From Hyphomicrobiales bacterium (GTDB lineage: Bacteria > Pseudomonadota > Alphaproteobacteria > Rhizobiales > JAJFHB01), in the NCBI GenBank assembly GCA_021775795.1, contig JAJFHB010000564.1, positions 1-6,727 on the forward strand: 6,727 nucleotides of DNA, in the 5' to 3' direction. Below, in pieces: positions 1-6,689 of the stretch. The translations under genes were made by a program, and so were the position numbers. Positions within the stretch are counted from its first letter, which is position 1, and the number at the start of each line of letters is the position of its first letter. A model generated the notes under the pieces. It saw nothing but the letters and a program-made list of their open reading frames with translations. It made no database searches and was not told the origin of the DNA.

Positions 1-306
1 GCTGGTAGAGATATGCGGTGCCAGGTCGGCAATGACGGGACGCAGTGCCTGTGCCGGCGTCACGACGAGCAACATGTCGCGGTCTGTCAGGTCTGCGTAG
101 TTAGCGGTTGCGCGAATGGCGTCAGGTAAGGCAACGCCGCCCAGGAACATCTTGTTTTCGTGTTCGGTGTTGATTGACGCCACAACTTCCGGCTCGCGGG
201 CCCAAATGAGCGTATCGGTGCCAGCGCGGGCGGAAACCGCCGCCAGCGCCGTGCCCCAGGCGCCGCCACCGACTATTCCGATCTTTGTCTGGGAGGAAGT
301 TGTCAT
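1..306 (-). CDS. gpsA: Glycerol-3-phosphate dehydrogenase [NAD(P)+], N-terminal part (truncated by window edge)
   Basis: Cytosolic enzyme that reduces dihydroxyacetone phosphate to sn-glycerol-3-phosphate, the backbone precursor of phospholipids. The visible 102 codons read MTTSSQTKIGIVGGGAWGTA and onward. A Rossmann nucleotide-binding motif lies at residues 13-18 (GGGAWG), within the family signature GGGAWGTALA. It is followed by WAREPEVVASIN, the H-N-FLGG segment, LPDAIRAT and TPAQALRP, all in the order expected of GpsA. The ATG at 306-304 is the natural start, placing the glycine loop about ten residues in; the ribosome site is weak (GGAA about 9 nt upstream). The gene lies 44 nt downstream of tsaD on the same strand, so co-transcription is likely. 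The substrate-binding C-terminal domain is outside the window. The identification rests on sequence motifs and is strong; cofactor preference (NADH or NADPH) cannot be read from here. Confidence 0.95.
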   Translation of the reverse strand, partial: MTTSSQTKIGIVGGGAWGTALAAVSARAGTDTLIWAREPEVVASINTEHENKMFLGGVALPDAIRATANYADLTDRDMLLVVTPAQALRPVIADLAPHISTS

Positions 307-350
307 TCGAGTAATTTCCAATAAGTCCCTGAAACTCTAATACACGAGGA

Positions 351-1460
351 TCAGGCCTTTACGCCAGCACCGCCAACAGGTTCTGCCAGCGGATCGAGTG
401 GCCACCGCGCGCGTGGCGCAACATCCAGTGTGTCGCACATGCCTCTGTGCAGTCTTTCTGCTCCGGCCCAGGCGATCATTGCTGCATTGTCGGTACACAA
501 TTCGCGCGGCGGACACAGCAGTCGAAAACCTCTTTCGGAACAAAGCTGTTCAAATGCGGTCCGCAGCGTTTCATTTGCAGCGACACCTCCGGCGATTACA
601 AACACCGGATCGCTGTCAGCGGGCAATTGTTCGGCGGTCAGTGTCATCGCCCGGCCGGCGCGATCACGCAGACACTCGCAAACGGCTGCCTGGAATGAAG
701 CGCAAATATCTGCACGAAGACGGTCATCGGTCCGTTCGGTCTGCTCGAAGGCGCGCCGCACGGCGGTCTTGAGGCCCGAGAAAGAAAAATTGCAATTGTC
801 CTGACCAAGCAACGGCCGCGGCAGTGCAAAGGCCTCAGCATCGCCTGCTCTGGCGCAGCGCTCAACAGCTGGCCCACCGGGAAAGCCGAGGTTCAGGAGC
901 TTTGCGGTCTTGTCAAAAGCCTCGCCCACCGCATCGTCAATTGTGGTGCCGAGCCGCTTGTAGACGCCAACGTCTGAGACCATGAGGAGCTGCGTGTGGC
1001 CGCCGGATACAAGCAAGAGCAGGAAGGGGGCGGCAATGTTGTCGGTTAGGCCAACGGTGAGAGCGTGCCCTTCAAGGTGATTTACAGCGATGAAGGGAAG
1101 CTGCTTTGCCTGGGCAATCGACTTGGCGGTCATGAGGCCAACGATGACGCCGCCGATCAGCCCTGGTCCAGCGGTTGCTGCCACCCCATCCAGATCGGCG
1201 TAGCCGACACCTGCGGTTTCCATGGCGCGCTCAATGATGCCGTCCAGATGAGTGACATGAGCGCGTGCTGCAATTTCCGGCACCACACCACCGAAGGGTG
1301 CGTGCTCAGCATCCTGGGAAAGCACTTGGTTTGCCAGAATAGTGCCACTGCCATCGGCATTGCGCCGCACAATAGCTGCAGCGGTCTCATCGCACGATGA
1401 TTCTATGCCGAGCACAAGGCTTGCGCGGCTCTGGTGGTTGGAATTTATTTGCGCGGTCAC
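351..1460 (-). CDS. tsaD: tRNA N6-adenosine threonylcarbamoyltransferase TsaD
   Basis: Transfers the threonylcarbamoyl group from threonylcarbamoyl-AMP to A37 of tRNAs reading ANN codons, acting with TsaB and TsaE in the cytoplasm. Counting from GTG 1460 (369 aa, typical length), the Kae1/TsaD motifs appear in order: GIESSCDET (18-26), the metal-binding HxxxH pair H128 and H132 in [14 protein letters not shown] (152-159 region), [10 protein letters not shown] (175-184), GGVAAN (291-296) and CTDNAAMIA with D324, the third metal ligand. All key residues are intact. The start is uncertain. ATG 1529 would add 23 residues and overlap the hemC start codon, while GTG 1415 would give MLGIESSC directly. 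None has a convincing Shine-Dalgarno sequence; GTG 1460 is preferred because it fits the usual length and avoids overlap. The gene is divergent from hemC and lies upstream of gpsA, probably as one transcript. Confidence 0.95.
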   Translation of the reverse strand: MTAQINSNHQSRASLVLGIESSCDETAAAIVRRNADGSGTILANQVLSQDAEHAPFGGVVPEIAARAHVTHLDGIIERAMETAGVGYADLDGVAATAGPGLIGGVIVGLMTAKSIAQAKQLPFIAVNHLEGHALTVGLTDNIAAPFLLLLVSGGHTQLLMVSDVGVYKRLGTTIDDAVGEAFDKTAKLLNLGFPGGPAVERCARAGDAEAFALPRPLLGQDNCNFSFSGLKTAVRRAFEQTERTDDRLRADICASFQAAVCECLRDRAGRAMTLTAEQLPADSDPVFVIAGGVAANETLRTAFEQLCSERGFRLLCPPRELCTDNAAMIAWAGAERLHRGMCDTLDVAPRARWPLDPLAEPVGGAGVKA

Positions 1461-1485
1461 GGCGATGGCGGTACTCAGCAACGGA

Positions 1486-1510
1486 TTAGATGACAAGACC
1501 CCTGCTCTAA
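1486..1510. promoter_or_regulatory. Inverted repeat TTAGA-N15-TCTAA in the tsaD/hemC divergent region (possible operator)
   Basis: TTAGA (1486-1490) and TCTAA (1506-1510) form an exact 5-bp inverted repeat separated by 15 nt, between the preferred tsaD start and the hemC ATG. This short region must hold the promoters of one or both genes unless transcription starts within a coding region. The half-sites resemble those of Irr-type iron/heme control elements in Rhizobiales, but the spacing is wider than I would expect for such a box. Five-base arms are easily produced by chance, so this is only a candidate site. No convincing -35/-10 pair was found here on either strand. Confidence 0.2.
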
Positions 1511-1527
1511 CATTCGTGACGGTACGC

Positions 1528-2451
1528 ATGCAATCATTGCCCATCAGGATTGGAACGCGCGGCAGCAAGCTTGCGCTGGTTCAGGCACATGAGGTGCGTG
1601 ACCGGCTTTGCGCCGCGTGTGGACTGGCTGCCGGTGACGTTGTCATTGTGCCCATCACCACAACTGGCGATCGCATCACCGACAGACCGCTTGCAGCAAT
1701 TGGCGGAAAAGGTCTTTTCACAAAAGAGATCGAAATTGCGCTCCATGAAGGCGCCATTGATTTGGCGGTCCACTCGATGAAAGACATGCCGACCGTGCTG
1801 GCGGATGAGTTTATCATCGAAACGCTTTTGCCGCGGGAAGACCCGCGAGATGCCTTTATCTCTCATTCTGCAGGTGCGTTGCAGGATCTGCCGCATGCAG
1901 CCGTGGTCGGCTCATCATCAATTAGACGGCAGGCACAGATCAAACGCCTGCGGCCGGACCTGGAAGTCGTGATGTATCGCGGCAATGTGGACACACGGCT
2001 GCGCAAACTGCGTGAGGGTGTGGTCGATGCAACATTGCTCGCCTGCGCAGGCCTGGTGCGGCTTGGTCTGGGTGAGGAAATAACGGCTGCAATTTCGATC
2101 GAAGATATGCTGCCTGCGGTCGCCCAGGGTGCCATTGGAATTGAAGTGCGCCGCAGTGATGAAGCTCTGCGCCTGGAACTGCAGAAACTCAATCATGTGC
2201 CCACGACAATCGAAGTTGAGTGCGAACGGGCCTTTCTCGGGGTTCTCGAAGGCTCATGCCGAACGCCCATAGCCGGCCACGCTCACCTTGATGACAAAGG
2301 TGAAGTTTCATTTTCCGGAATGGTACTGGCACCAGATGGAAGTGCGGCCCACGAAACCAAGCGACACTGCTTGGCAGAAGACGTGGTAGCGGCTGGTGAG
2401 GATGCAGCGGCTGAACTTAAGGCACATTTAAAACCCGAATGGCTCGCGTGA
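1528..2451 (+). CDS. hemC: Porphobilinogen deaminase (hydroxymethylbilane synthase)
   Basis: Condenses four porphobilinogen molecules head to tail into hydroxymethylbilane, the linear tetrapyrrole precursor of heme, siroheme, cobalamin and bacteriochlorophyll. The protein is 307 aa, the usual length. [14 protein letters not shown] marks the N terminus. HSMKDMP (82-88) holds K85 and D86, the latter matching the catalytic Asp84 of the E. coli enzyme. [10 protein letters not shown] (128-137) supplies the substrate-binding arginines R133/R134. [10 protein letters not shown] (241-250) carries C244, which attaches the dipyrromethane cofactor. Every catalytic feature is present. ATG 1528 is chosen because it places RIGTRGS at the usual distance; an in-frame GTG at 1516 is an alternative, and reading further upstream would run into antisense tsaD. 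No good Shine-Dalgarno sequence precedes the ATG. hemD follows after 6 nt, so the two are almost certainly one operon. Confidence 0.97.
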   Translation: MQSLPIRIGTRGSKLALVQAHEVRDRLCAACGLAAGDVVIVPITTTGDRITDRPLAAIGGKGLFTKEIEIALHEGAIDLAVHSMKDMPTVLADEFIIETLLPREDPRDAFISHSAGALQDLPHAAVVGSSSIRRQAQIKRLRPDLEVVMYRGNVDTRLRKLREGVVDATLLACAGLVRLGLGEEITAAISIEDMLPAVAQGAIGIEVRRSDEALRLELQKLNHVPTTIEVECERAFLGVLEGSCRTPIAGHAHLDDKGEVSFSGMVLAPDGSAAHETKRHCLAEDVVAAGEDAAAELKAHLKPEWLA

Positions 2452-2457
2452 GTTTTC

Positions 2458-3183
2458 ATGCGCATCGCTGTAACCAGAGCACCGGAAGATGCAGCCGCCT
2501 TTGCGGCCGGGCTTGAAGCTTTGGGCTGTGAGCCGGTGCTTGAGCCTTTGTTACACCTGCTGTTTTCGACGGCTGTAACGGTGCCTGAAAGAGACTATCA
2601 GGCCGTGCTTGTGACCAGCGCCAATGCAGTGCGCGGACTGGAAGCCAGTAATCTTGTCCAGCGGTTGAAATCATTGCCTGTATACGCAGTTGGTAAAAGC
2701 TCCGCGGCGGCAGCGCGGGTGGCTGGATTTACAGAGATACATTCTGCTGATGGTGATCTGCCGGCCCTGCATTCGCTTGTCGTAGCTGCATTGGCGGATA
2801 AGACCCGCCCGTTGCTCTATGCGGCAGGTTTGACAGTATCAGGCGATCTCAAGGGTATGCTTGAGAGCGATGGCTGGCAGGTTGAGCGGCTGGTGCTTTA
2901 TCGGGCAGAGGCTGCAACGGTTTTTAGTTCAAGCTTTGCATCGCAACTCGAAGGCGGGCGGATTGATGCGGTCACGCTGTTTTCACCCCGTACGGCGCGA
3001 ATTTGGGCAGGGCTGGCGAACACGCCTGCTCTTATCGCAAGTGTTGCATATATCAGGCATTTTTGCCTCTCGGAGGCTGTGGGGCAGGCTGTGACATCGA
3101 CCTTTACAAATGTGGACCTGACGGTGGATGTGTCGGAAACGCCTGATATGGAAGCGATGCTTGCGATGATCGCGTCACAGTGA
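2458..3183 (+). CDS. hemD: Uroporphyrinogen-III synthase
   Basis: Cyclises hydroxymethylbilane to uroporphyrinogen III with inversion of ring D, taking the product of HemC directly. The 241-aa length fits the family, which is poorly conserved overall. Visible landmarks are VTRAPEDA (5-12), VTSANAVRGLE (52-62), VYAVGKSSA (75-83) before the inter-domain hinge, LYAAG (120-124), LVLYRAE (145-151), LFSPRTARIW (174-183) and CLSEAVGQA (203-211). Together these show both lobes of the two-domain fold with no truncation. ATG 2458 is used; GTGAG at 2448-2452, overlapping the hemC stop, is a possible ribosome site, which suggests translational coupling. No rho-independent terminator follows, so transcription may continue into mic60 despite the longer gap. 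Confidence 0.94.
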   Translation: MRIAVTRAPEDAAAFAAGLEALGCEPVLEPLLHLLFSTAVTVPERDYQAVLVTSANAVRGLEASNLVQRLKSLPVYAVGKSSAAAARVAGFTEIHSADGDLPALHSLVVAALADKTRPLLYAAGLTVSGDLKGMLESDGWQVERLVLYRAEAATVFSSSFASQLEGGRIDAVTLFSPRTARIWAGLANTPALIASVAYIRHFCLSEAVGQAVTSTFTNVDLTVDVSETPDMEAMLAMIASQ

Positions 3184-3226
3184 CTTTTGTTAATCATCCC
3201 GATCGTATACGACGGAATGCCATTTG

Positions 3227-3258
3227 CGCTTACGGGTCAAAATGTGGCCATATAAGCG
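3227..3258 (+). other. Possible RNA hairpin in the hemD-mic60 gap, overlapping a TATAAG box
   Basis: CGCTTA (3227-3232) is exactly complementary to TAAGCG (3253-3258). Inside this, GGTC (3235-3238) can pair with GGCC (3246-3249) with one G-U pair, leaving a 7-nt loop. The result is a two-part stem of about ten pairs with a small internal loop. No T-run follows, so it is not a canonical terminator. The TATAAG hexamer at 3251-3256 matches five of six bases of a sigma-70 -10 box, but no good -35 lies 16-18 nt upstream. The 124-nt gap (3184-3307) is by far the longest in the plus-strand cluster. It could hold a second promoter, an mRNA processing site, or nothing functional. Confidence 0.3.
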
Positions 3259-3307
3259 AATCAGCGGGCATTGATGACAGCGGCGGTCGCAAGGCGCGGG
3301 AAAAGTG

Positions 3308-4855
3308 ATGGCTGGCAAAGGCACACGACGAAATACACGCGCAAAGAGCTCCGGCGAAAAGGCCGGCGCTGGTGCTGCGCGAAAACCGTCGGTAGCGCCA
3401 ATCATTGATCTTGAGGCAACAGAAGTCACAGGCGAACGTGTTGAGACCGCAAAAGAGGCGCCGCACGCCACACCCTTTGAGCAAGATGCCGGCGATGGAA
3501 ATGCCGGCGATGCGGCTTCTCCTGACGCGGAAACGGGCCGGGAGAGTGCGGCTGAATCCCGGACGGGTTGGCGGTTATGGTTCACGCCACGGGCATGGAG
3601 CATTGTTTTGAAACGGTTGTTTTCCCTGCGGATTCGCAATCCCCGCTGGATCAGGATCGCCGCAGCGGGCGTCCTGGCGGTGCTGTTGTTTGCGGCAGGA
3701 ACCTGGATCGGCTGGACCGTCAATAAAAAATTTCCGGCTCAGGAAGCTCTGCTCGCGGTCCAACCCCAAGACTCTGTGCAGCTTGCCGGCATTGAGGCGG
3801 CCCTCGTGGCGTTGGCTGATGTTACGGGTGACCTGAACGGGCGGCTGGATACATTTGAGGGTGAGCTGACCGGACTTGGCGCACAGTTGGATGAAGCGGA
3901 ACTTGCGGTGAACGGTGCCCGTCAGGATTTTGCGGAACTGAGTGATGCCTTCGCAACTTTGCTGCAGGCCCCGGTGGGAATTGAGGACGGTGAAGCCATC
4001 GGAACCCTGCAACTTCAGCTCAATAATCTTTCGGCCAAACTCGATGGTCTTGAAGTTATGCTTTCAGGGGTGTCAGAGGGAAACCAGAGCTCAGGCAGCG
4101 AAGCCAGGCTTGCCGCACTGGAGGCAAGTGTGATGCAACTTGATGAGACACTTGCGCGGCTGCCGGAACAACTCTCTGTGCTGGGAACAACGGATGGTTC
4201 CGGTGTCATTGTTGAACTGGAAGCGGCTATGCAGGCGCAGCTTGAAGAAATGGAAGCACGCCTCGAAACCCGGCTTGGCTCTCTTGAACTACCAACAAGC
4301 AGCGCCAGTGAAGCTGCGACCGACGTTACGGTCGCTGTGGCGCGTCTGCGCCTCGCAGCGGAAGAGGGAAGGCCATTTGCATCAGAGCTTGGAAACGTGG
4401 TGGCGCTGGCCCCTCAATATCCTGAGCTGGCGCTGCTGAGCACACATGCACAAGGTGGCATCGCAACGGCTATGGAACTTACCGATCAATTTGCAGTCGT
4501 CGCGGCGACGGTCCGCGAAGCCCTTGTAGATGACAGCGCGGAAGTAGCGCCTCCCAGTGGGTGGATCGCTGAGTTCTGGGCGCGATTGCAAAACATGGTT
4601 CAGATCAGACGGGAAGATGCCCCCGGCACGGCGACCGTGCTGGCGCAGCTGGAGGCTGCACAGGCGAACGTTGCGTCTGGCAATTTTGCTTTGGCGGTCG
4701 AGCAACTGCAAGACGTCAGGGGCGTCGCCGATGCCCCGCTTGGCGCCTGGATGGCACAGGCACAGGCATATCTATCAACCCACAATGCGCTCTCGGCAAT
4801 TGTGGAGCAGATGCTGTCGGATGTTGCCGATGGCGATGAGCGTTCGGGAAGCTAA
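3308..4855 (+). CDS. Alphaproteobacterial Mic60/mitofilin-family inner-membrane protein (COG4223-like)
   Basis: Predicted membrane-organising protein, homologous to the mitochondrial cristae-junction protein Mic60. The 515 aa divide into four parts. Residues 1-110 are a hydrophilic, probably disordered cytoplasmic region with a short IDLEATEV motif (33-40). One transmembrane helix follows at about 116-138, preceded by RIRNPRWIR, so the C terminus should be periplasmic. A long region at about 155-325, with many leucines and acidic residues in heptad-like spacing, is a likely coiled coil. A mitofilin-type C-terminal domain spans about 340-502, with ARLRLAAEEGRPFASEL, an amphipathic stretch W419-R435 and the segment QANVASGNFALAVEQL. 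The start is ATG 3308, with GGGAAA at 3298-3303 as ribosome site; GTG 3305 would add one residue. The position between hemD and hemY is typical of this gene in Alphaproteobacteria. Sequence conservation in this family is low, so the assignment rests on architecture, C-terminal motifs and neighbours together. Confidence 0.85.
   Translation: MAGKGTRRNTRAKSSGEKAGAGAARKPSVAPIIDLEATEVTGERVETAKEAPHATPFEQDAGDGNAGDAASPDAETGRESAAESRTGWRLWFTPRAWSIVLKRLFSLRIRNPRWIRIAAAGVLAVLLFAAGTWIGWTVNKKFPAQEALLAVQPQDSVQLAGIEAALVALADVTGDLNGRLDTFEGELTGLGAQLDEAELAVNGARQDFAELSDAFATLLQAPVGIEDGEAIGTLQLQLNNLSAKLDGLEVMLSGVSEGNQSSGSEARLAALEASVMQLDETLARLPEQLSVLGTTDGSGVIVELEAAMQAQLEEMEARLETRLGSLELPTSSASEAATDVTVAVARLRLAAEEGRPFASELGNVVALAPQYPELALLSTHAQGGIATAMELTDQFAVVAATVREALVDDSAEVAPPSGWIAEFWARLQNMVQIRREDAPGTATVLAQLEAAQANVASGNFALAVEQLQDVRGVADAPLGAWMAQAQAYLSTHNALSAIVEQMLSDVADGDERSGS
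3486..3512 (+). repeat. 12-bp direct repeat with 15-bp period inside mic60
   Basis: ATGCCGGCGATG occurs at 3486-3497 and again at 3501-3512, in frame with a five-codon period. It encodes DAGDG followed by NAGDA in the disordered N-terminal region. It looks like a small, fairly recent tandem duplication that the flexible linker tolerates. Confidence 0.7.
4846..4851 (+). promoter_or_regulatory. Ribosome binding site of hemY inside the end of mic60
   Basis: GGGAAG lies 7 nt before the GTG at 4859 and within the last codons of mic60. It supports GTG 4859 as the start of hemY. It also implies that ribosomes finishing mic60 at TAA 4853-4855 sit on the hemY initiation region. Confidence 0.5.
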
Positions 4856-4858
4856 GCT

Positions 4859-6607
4859 GTGGTGCGTGTACTCATCATATTTGTGCTTGTGGCGCTTATC
4901 GCAATGGGGGCGGCGTGGTTTGCGGACCGTCCCGGCGAGCTGACCGTTTCATGGCTTGGCTACGAAATCGAGACGAGTTTCATGCTGGCTCTGGCCGCAG
5001 TGACCCTCGTGTTTCTGCTGGCGATGATGCTTTGGACAATTGCGCGCGGAATTTTGGGTGCGCCCGGCGTGATCACGAATTTTTTCCGGGCACGGCGTCA
5101 GGCGCGGGGCCTGGAGGCGTTGACCCGGGGTGTGGTTGCCGCAGGTGCGGGAGATGCCGCAACAGCCAGCCGCTATGCAACACTTGCACACAGATCGTTG
5201 GGCAATACACCACTTGCGCAGTTGCTGCGTGCCCAGGCCGCGCAATTGTCGGGGGATCACGGCACCGTGCGGCTGGTGTTTGATGACATGTTGCAGAACC
5301 CGGATACGGAAGCGCTTGGACTGCGGGGGCTGTTCGTACAGGCGCAACAAGACAGGGATCACGCAAAAGCCCGGGCTTATGCCGAACGGGCGCTTGCCCT
5401 CAATCCCCGCCTTCCCTGGGCGGCGACCGCGTTGCTTGCCATGCAGGCTGCAGCGGGCGACTGGCGGACTGTTGAGCAGACCATTGATGATTGTCGGCGC
5501 AACCGGCTCATGGAAGCGAGTGAGGCAACACGCAAAACCGCTGTTGCGGTAACGGCGCATGCGCTTGCTCTTGAAGAGACCGACGCGGATGGCGCTCTTG
5601 AACGTGCTCAGCGTGCCCACAAACTGGCGCCGGAGCTGGTTCCCGCAGCGGTTCTGGCCGGGCGGTTGTATGCCGCAATGGGGCAGCCTCGCAAGGCCAC
5701 CAAAATTCTGGAAAAAACGTGGAAACTGAGCCCGCATCCGGATCTGGCGGAAATCTATGGCGCAGCCTACACCGGGCGCTCGCCGCGCGACCGTCTTAAG
5801 CGGGTTAAGAACCTTGTGAAGAAAATTCCCGTAAACTTCGAAGGGCCAATCGCCATTGCCCGGGCAGCGGTTGAAGCCCAGGACTGGGACCAGGCGCGCG
5901 AAGCCCTTGATCCGTTTTCAGACAATCGACCAAGCGCTCGCGTTTGCGAGTTGATGGCCGAAATCGCCCACGGTGACAGTGCAGACGAGGGGCTGGCACG
6001 CGAGTGGCTGGCGAAGGCGATCTATGCACCGCGGGATCCTGTCTGGGTTGCAGATGGATATGTCTCAGACAAATGGTTGCCGTGTTCGCCGGTTACCGGT
6101 GAACTCGATGCCTTTGTATGGCAGGTGCCCTCGGATGGGCTTGAACGCGAGGGATCAGCGCCGGAAATTTCAGGCGGCAAGGCACCCCCTGCCGACACCC
6201 CGGACGGCGATGACAGGATATCGGAGAAGGCCGTTTTGCCTGCTGTGGTGGGTACAGCTTTGGCTCCTGCTGCAGGGGAAGCCGTGTCGGGTGCAACTGC
6301 GGCGGATGAGGCATCCAAGGTTGAGGATCTGCCCCTGTCAGGGGCGGAAGATGGCCCGGCCGACATGGATGTCATCGCAGATGAGCCGGCAGAAGTTAAG
6401 GGCGATGACGCGCTGGAAGAAGCGGCGGCACCTGCAAAGAATGAAGCTTCAGACGTGCGGGAACCTGAAGAAAAAACTGGCGAGGACGATGATACAGAAA
6501 GTGGCGGGCCAAAAATTTTCGTGCCGCCACGCCCACCTGATGATCCCGGCCCGGAGCCGCGCGATGAAGAGGGTGGAAACTTGTTCCAGGCACTCTTTGC
6601 GCGATAG
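4859..6607 (+). CDS. hemY: HemY-type TPR inner-membrane protein (heme biosynthesis-associated), long alphaproteobacterial form
   Basis: Membrane protein of the HemY_N/TPR family, encoded in heme operons and thought to assist the late heme pathway; its biochemical role is unsettled. It is not the FAD protoporphyrinogen oxidase called HemY in Bacillus, and no dinucleotide-binding motif is present. Two transmembrane helices (about 4-21 and 41-64) flank a short loop with the family-typical RPGELTVSWLGYEIE. RARRQARG at 77-84 suggests that the rest is cytoplasmic. Residues 85-395 are alpha-helical TPR-like repeats, clearest at AYAERALALNPRLPWA and ERAQRAHKLAPELVPA. A conserved block with VSDKWLPCSPVTGELDAF follows at 402-419. 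Residues 425-550 are acidic and Ala/Pro-rich, ending in FVPPRPPDDPGPEP (554-567). At 582 aa it is much longer than the roughly 400-aa E. coli protein because of this tail. The GTG start lies 3 nt after the mic60 stop; a second GTG at 4862 is possible. Confidence 0.92.
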   Translation: MVRVLIIFVLVALIAMGAAWFADRPGELTVSWLGYEIETSFMLALAAVTLVFLLAMMLWTIARGILGAPGVITNFFRARRQARGLEALTRGVVAAGAGDAATASRYATLAHRSLGNTPLAQLLRAQAAQLSGDHGTVRLVFDDMLQNPDTEALGLRGLFVQAQQDRDHAKARAYAERALALNPRLPWAATALLAMQAAAGDWRTVEQTIDDCRRNRLMEASEATRKTAVAVTAHALALEETDADGALERAQRAHKLAPELVPAAVLAGRLYAAMGQPRKATKILEKTWKLSPHPDLAEIYGAAYTGRSPRDRLKRVKNLVKKIPVNFEGPIAIARAAVEAQDWDQAREALDPFSDNRPSARVCELMAEIAHGDSADEGLAREWLAKAIYAPRDPVWVADGYVSDKWLPCSPVTGELDAFVWQVPSDGLEREGSAPEISGGKAPPADTPDGDDRISEKAVLPAVVGTALAPAAGEAVSGATAADEASKVEDLPLSGAEDGPADMDVIADEPAEVKGDDALEEAAAPAKNEASDVREPEEKTGEDDDTESGGPKIFVPPRPPDDPGPEPRDEEGGNLFQALFAR

Positions 6608-6643
6608 GGAAGCATGGCAGTTTGCCTGTCTGCACGAGAGCGG

Positions 6644-6672
6644 TTGCATTGATGGTTATGAAGCGCTATTTC
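6644..6672 (+). promoter_or_regulatory. Weak candidate promoter for tRNA-Thr
   Basis: TTGCAT (6644-6649) and TATTTC (6667-6672) are separated by exactly 17 nt and end 17 nt before the tRNA. Each hexamer matches only the first three bases of the sigma-70 consensus, so the case rests mainly on spacing and location. The 82-nt gap after hemY has no clear terminator; the only hairpin seen is the 4-bp GGCA/TGCC at 6616-6626, with no T-run. Read-through from hemY into the tRNA is therefore also possible. Confidence 0.25.
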
Positions 6673-6689
6673 TCCCGCGAGTTTGGTAA

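Noticed and set aside
1342..1527. Extended N terminus of HemC from an upstream ATG
   Set aside because: It would add 62 residues antisense to conserved TsaD motifs and has no counterpart in HemC proteins; ATG 1528 gives the standard length.
3203..3212. Perfect palindrome TCGTATACGA after hemD
   Set aside because: A 10-bp palindrome is expected several times by chance in a window of this size, and the flanks do not extend the symmetry.
4949..5737. 262-codon open frame on the minus strand opposite hemY
   Set aside because: It lies wholly antisense to a well-supported HemY reading frame. Its translation is rich in R, C, P, G and H with no recognisable domain, as expected of a shadow frame in GC-rich DNA.
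4859..6607. HemY as protoporphyrinogen oxidase
   Set aside because: That enzyme is the Bacillus-type HemY with an N-terminal FAD-binding glycine motif. This protein has two membrane helices and TPR repeats and no such motif.
6608..6640. Rho-independent terminator after hemY
   Set aside because: Only a 4-bp stem (GGCA/TGCC) was found and no run of T follows it.
5973..6689. 238-codon plus-strand open frame overlapping the HemY tail and running to the tRNA
   Set aside because: It is out of frame with HemY, and its Arg/Met/Cys-rich composition is unlike any protein family. The HemY frame has conserved motifs up to its stop at 6607.
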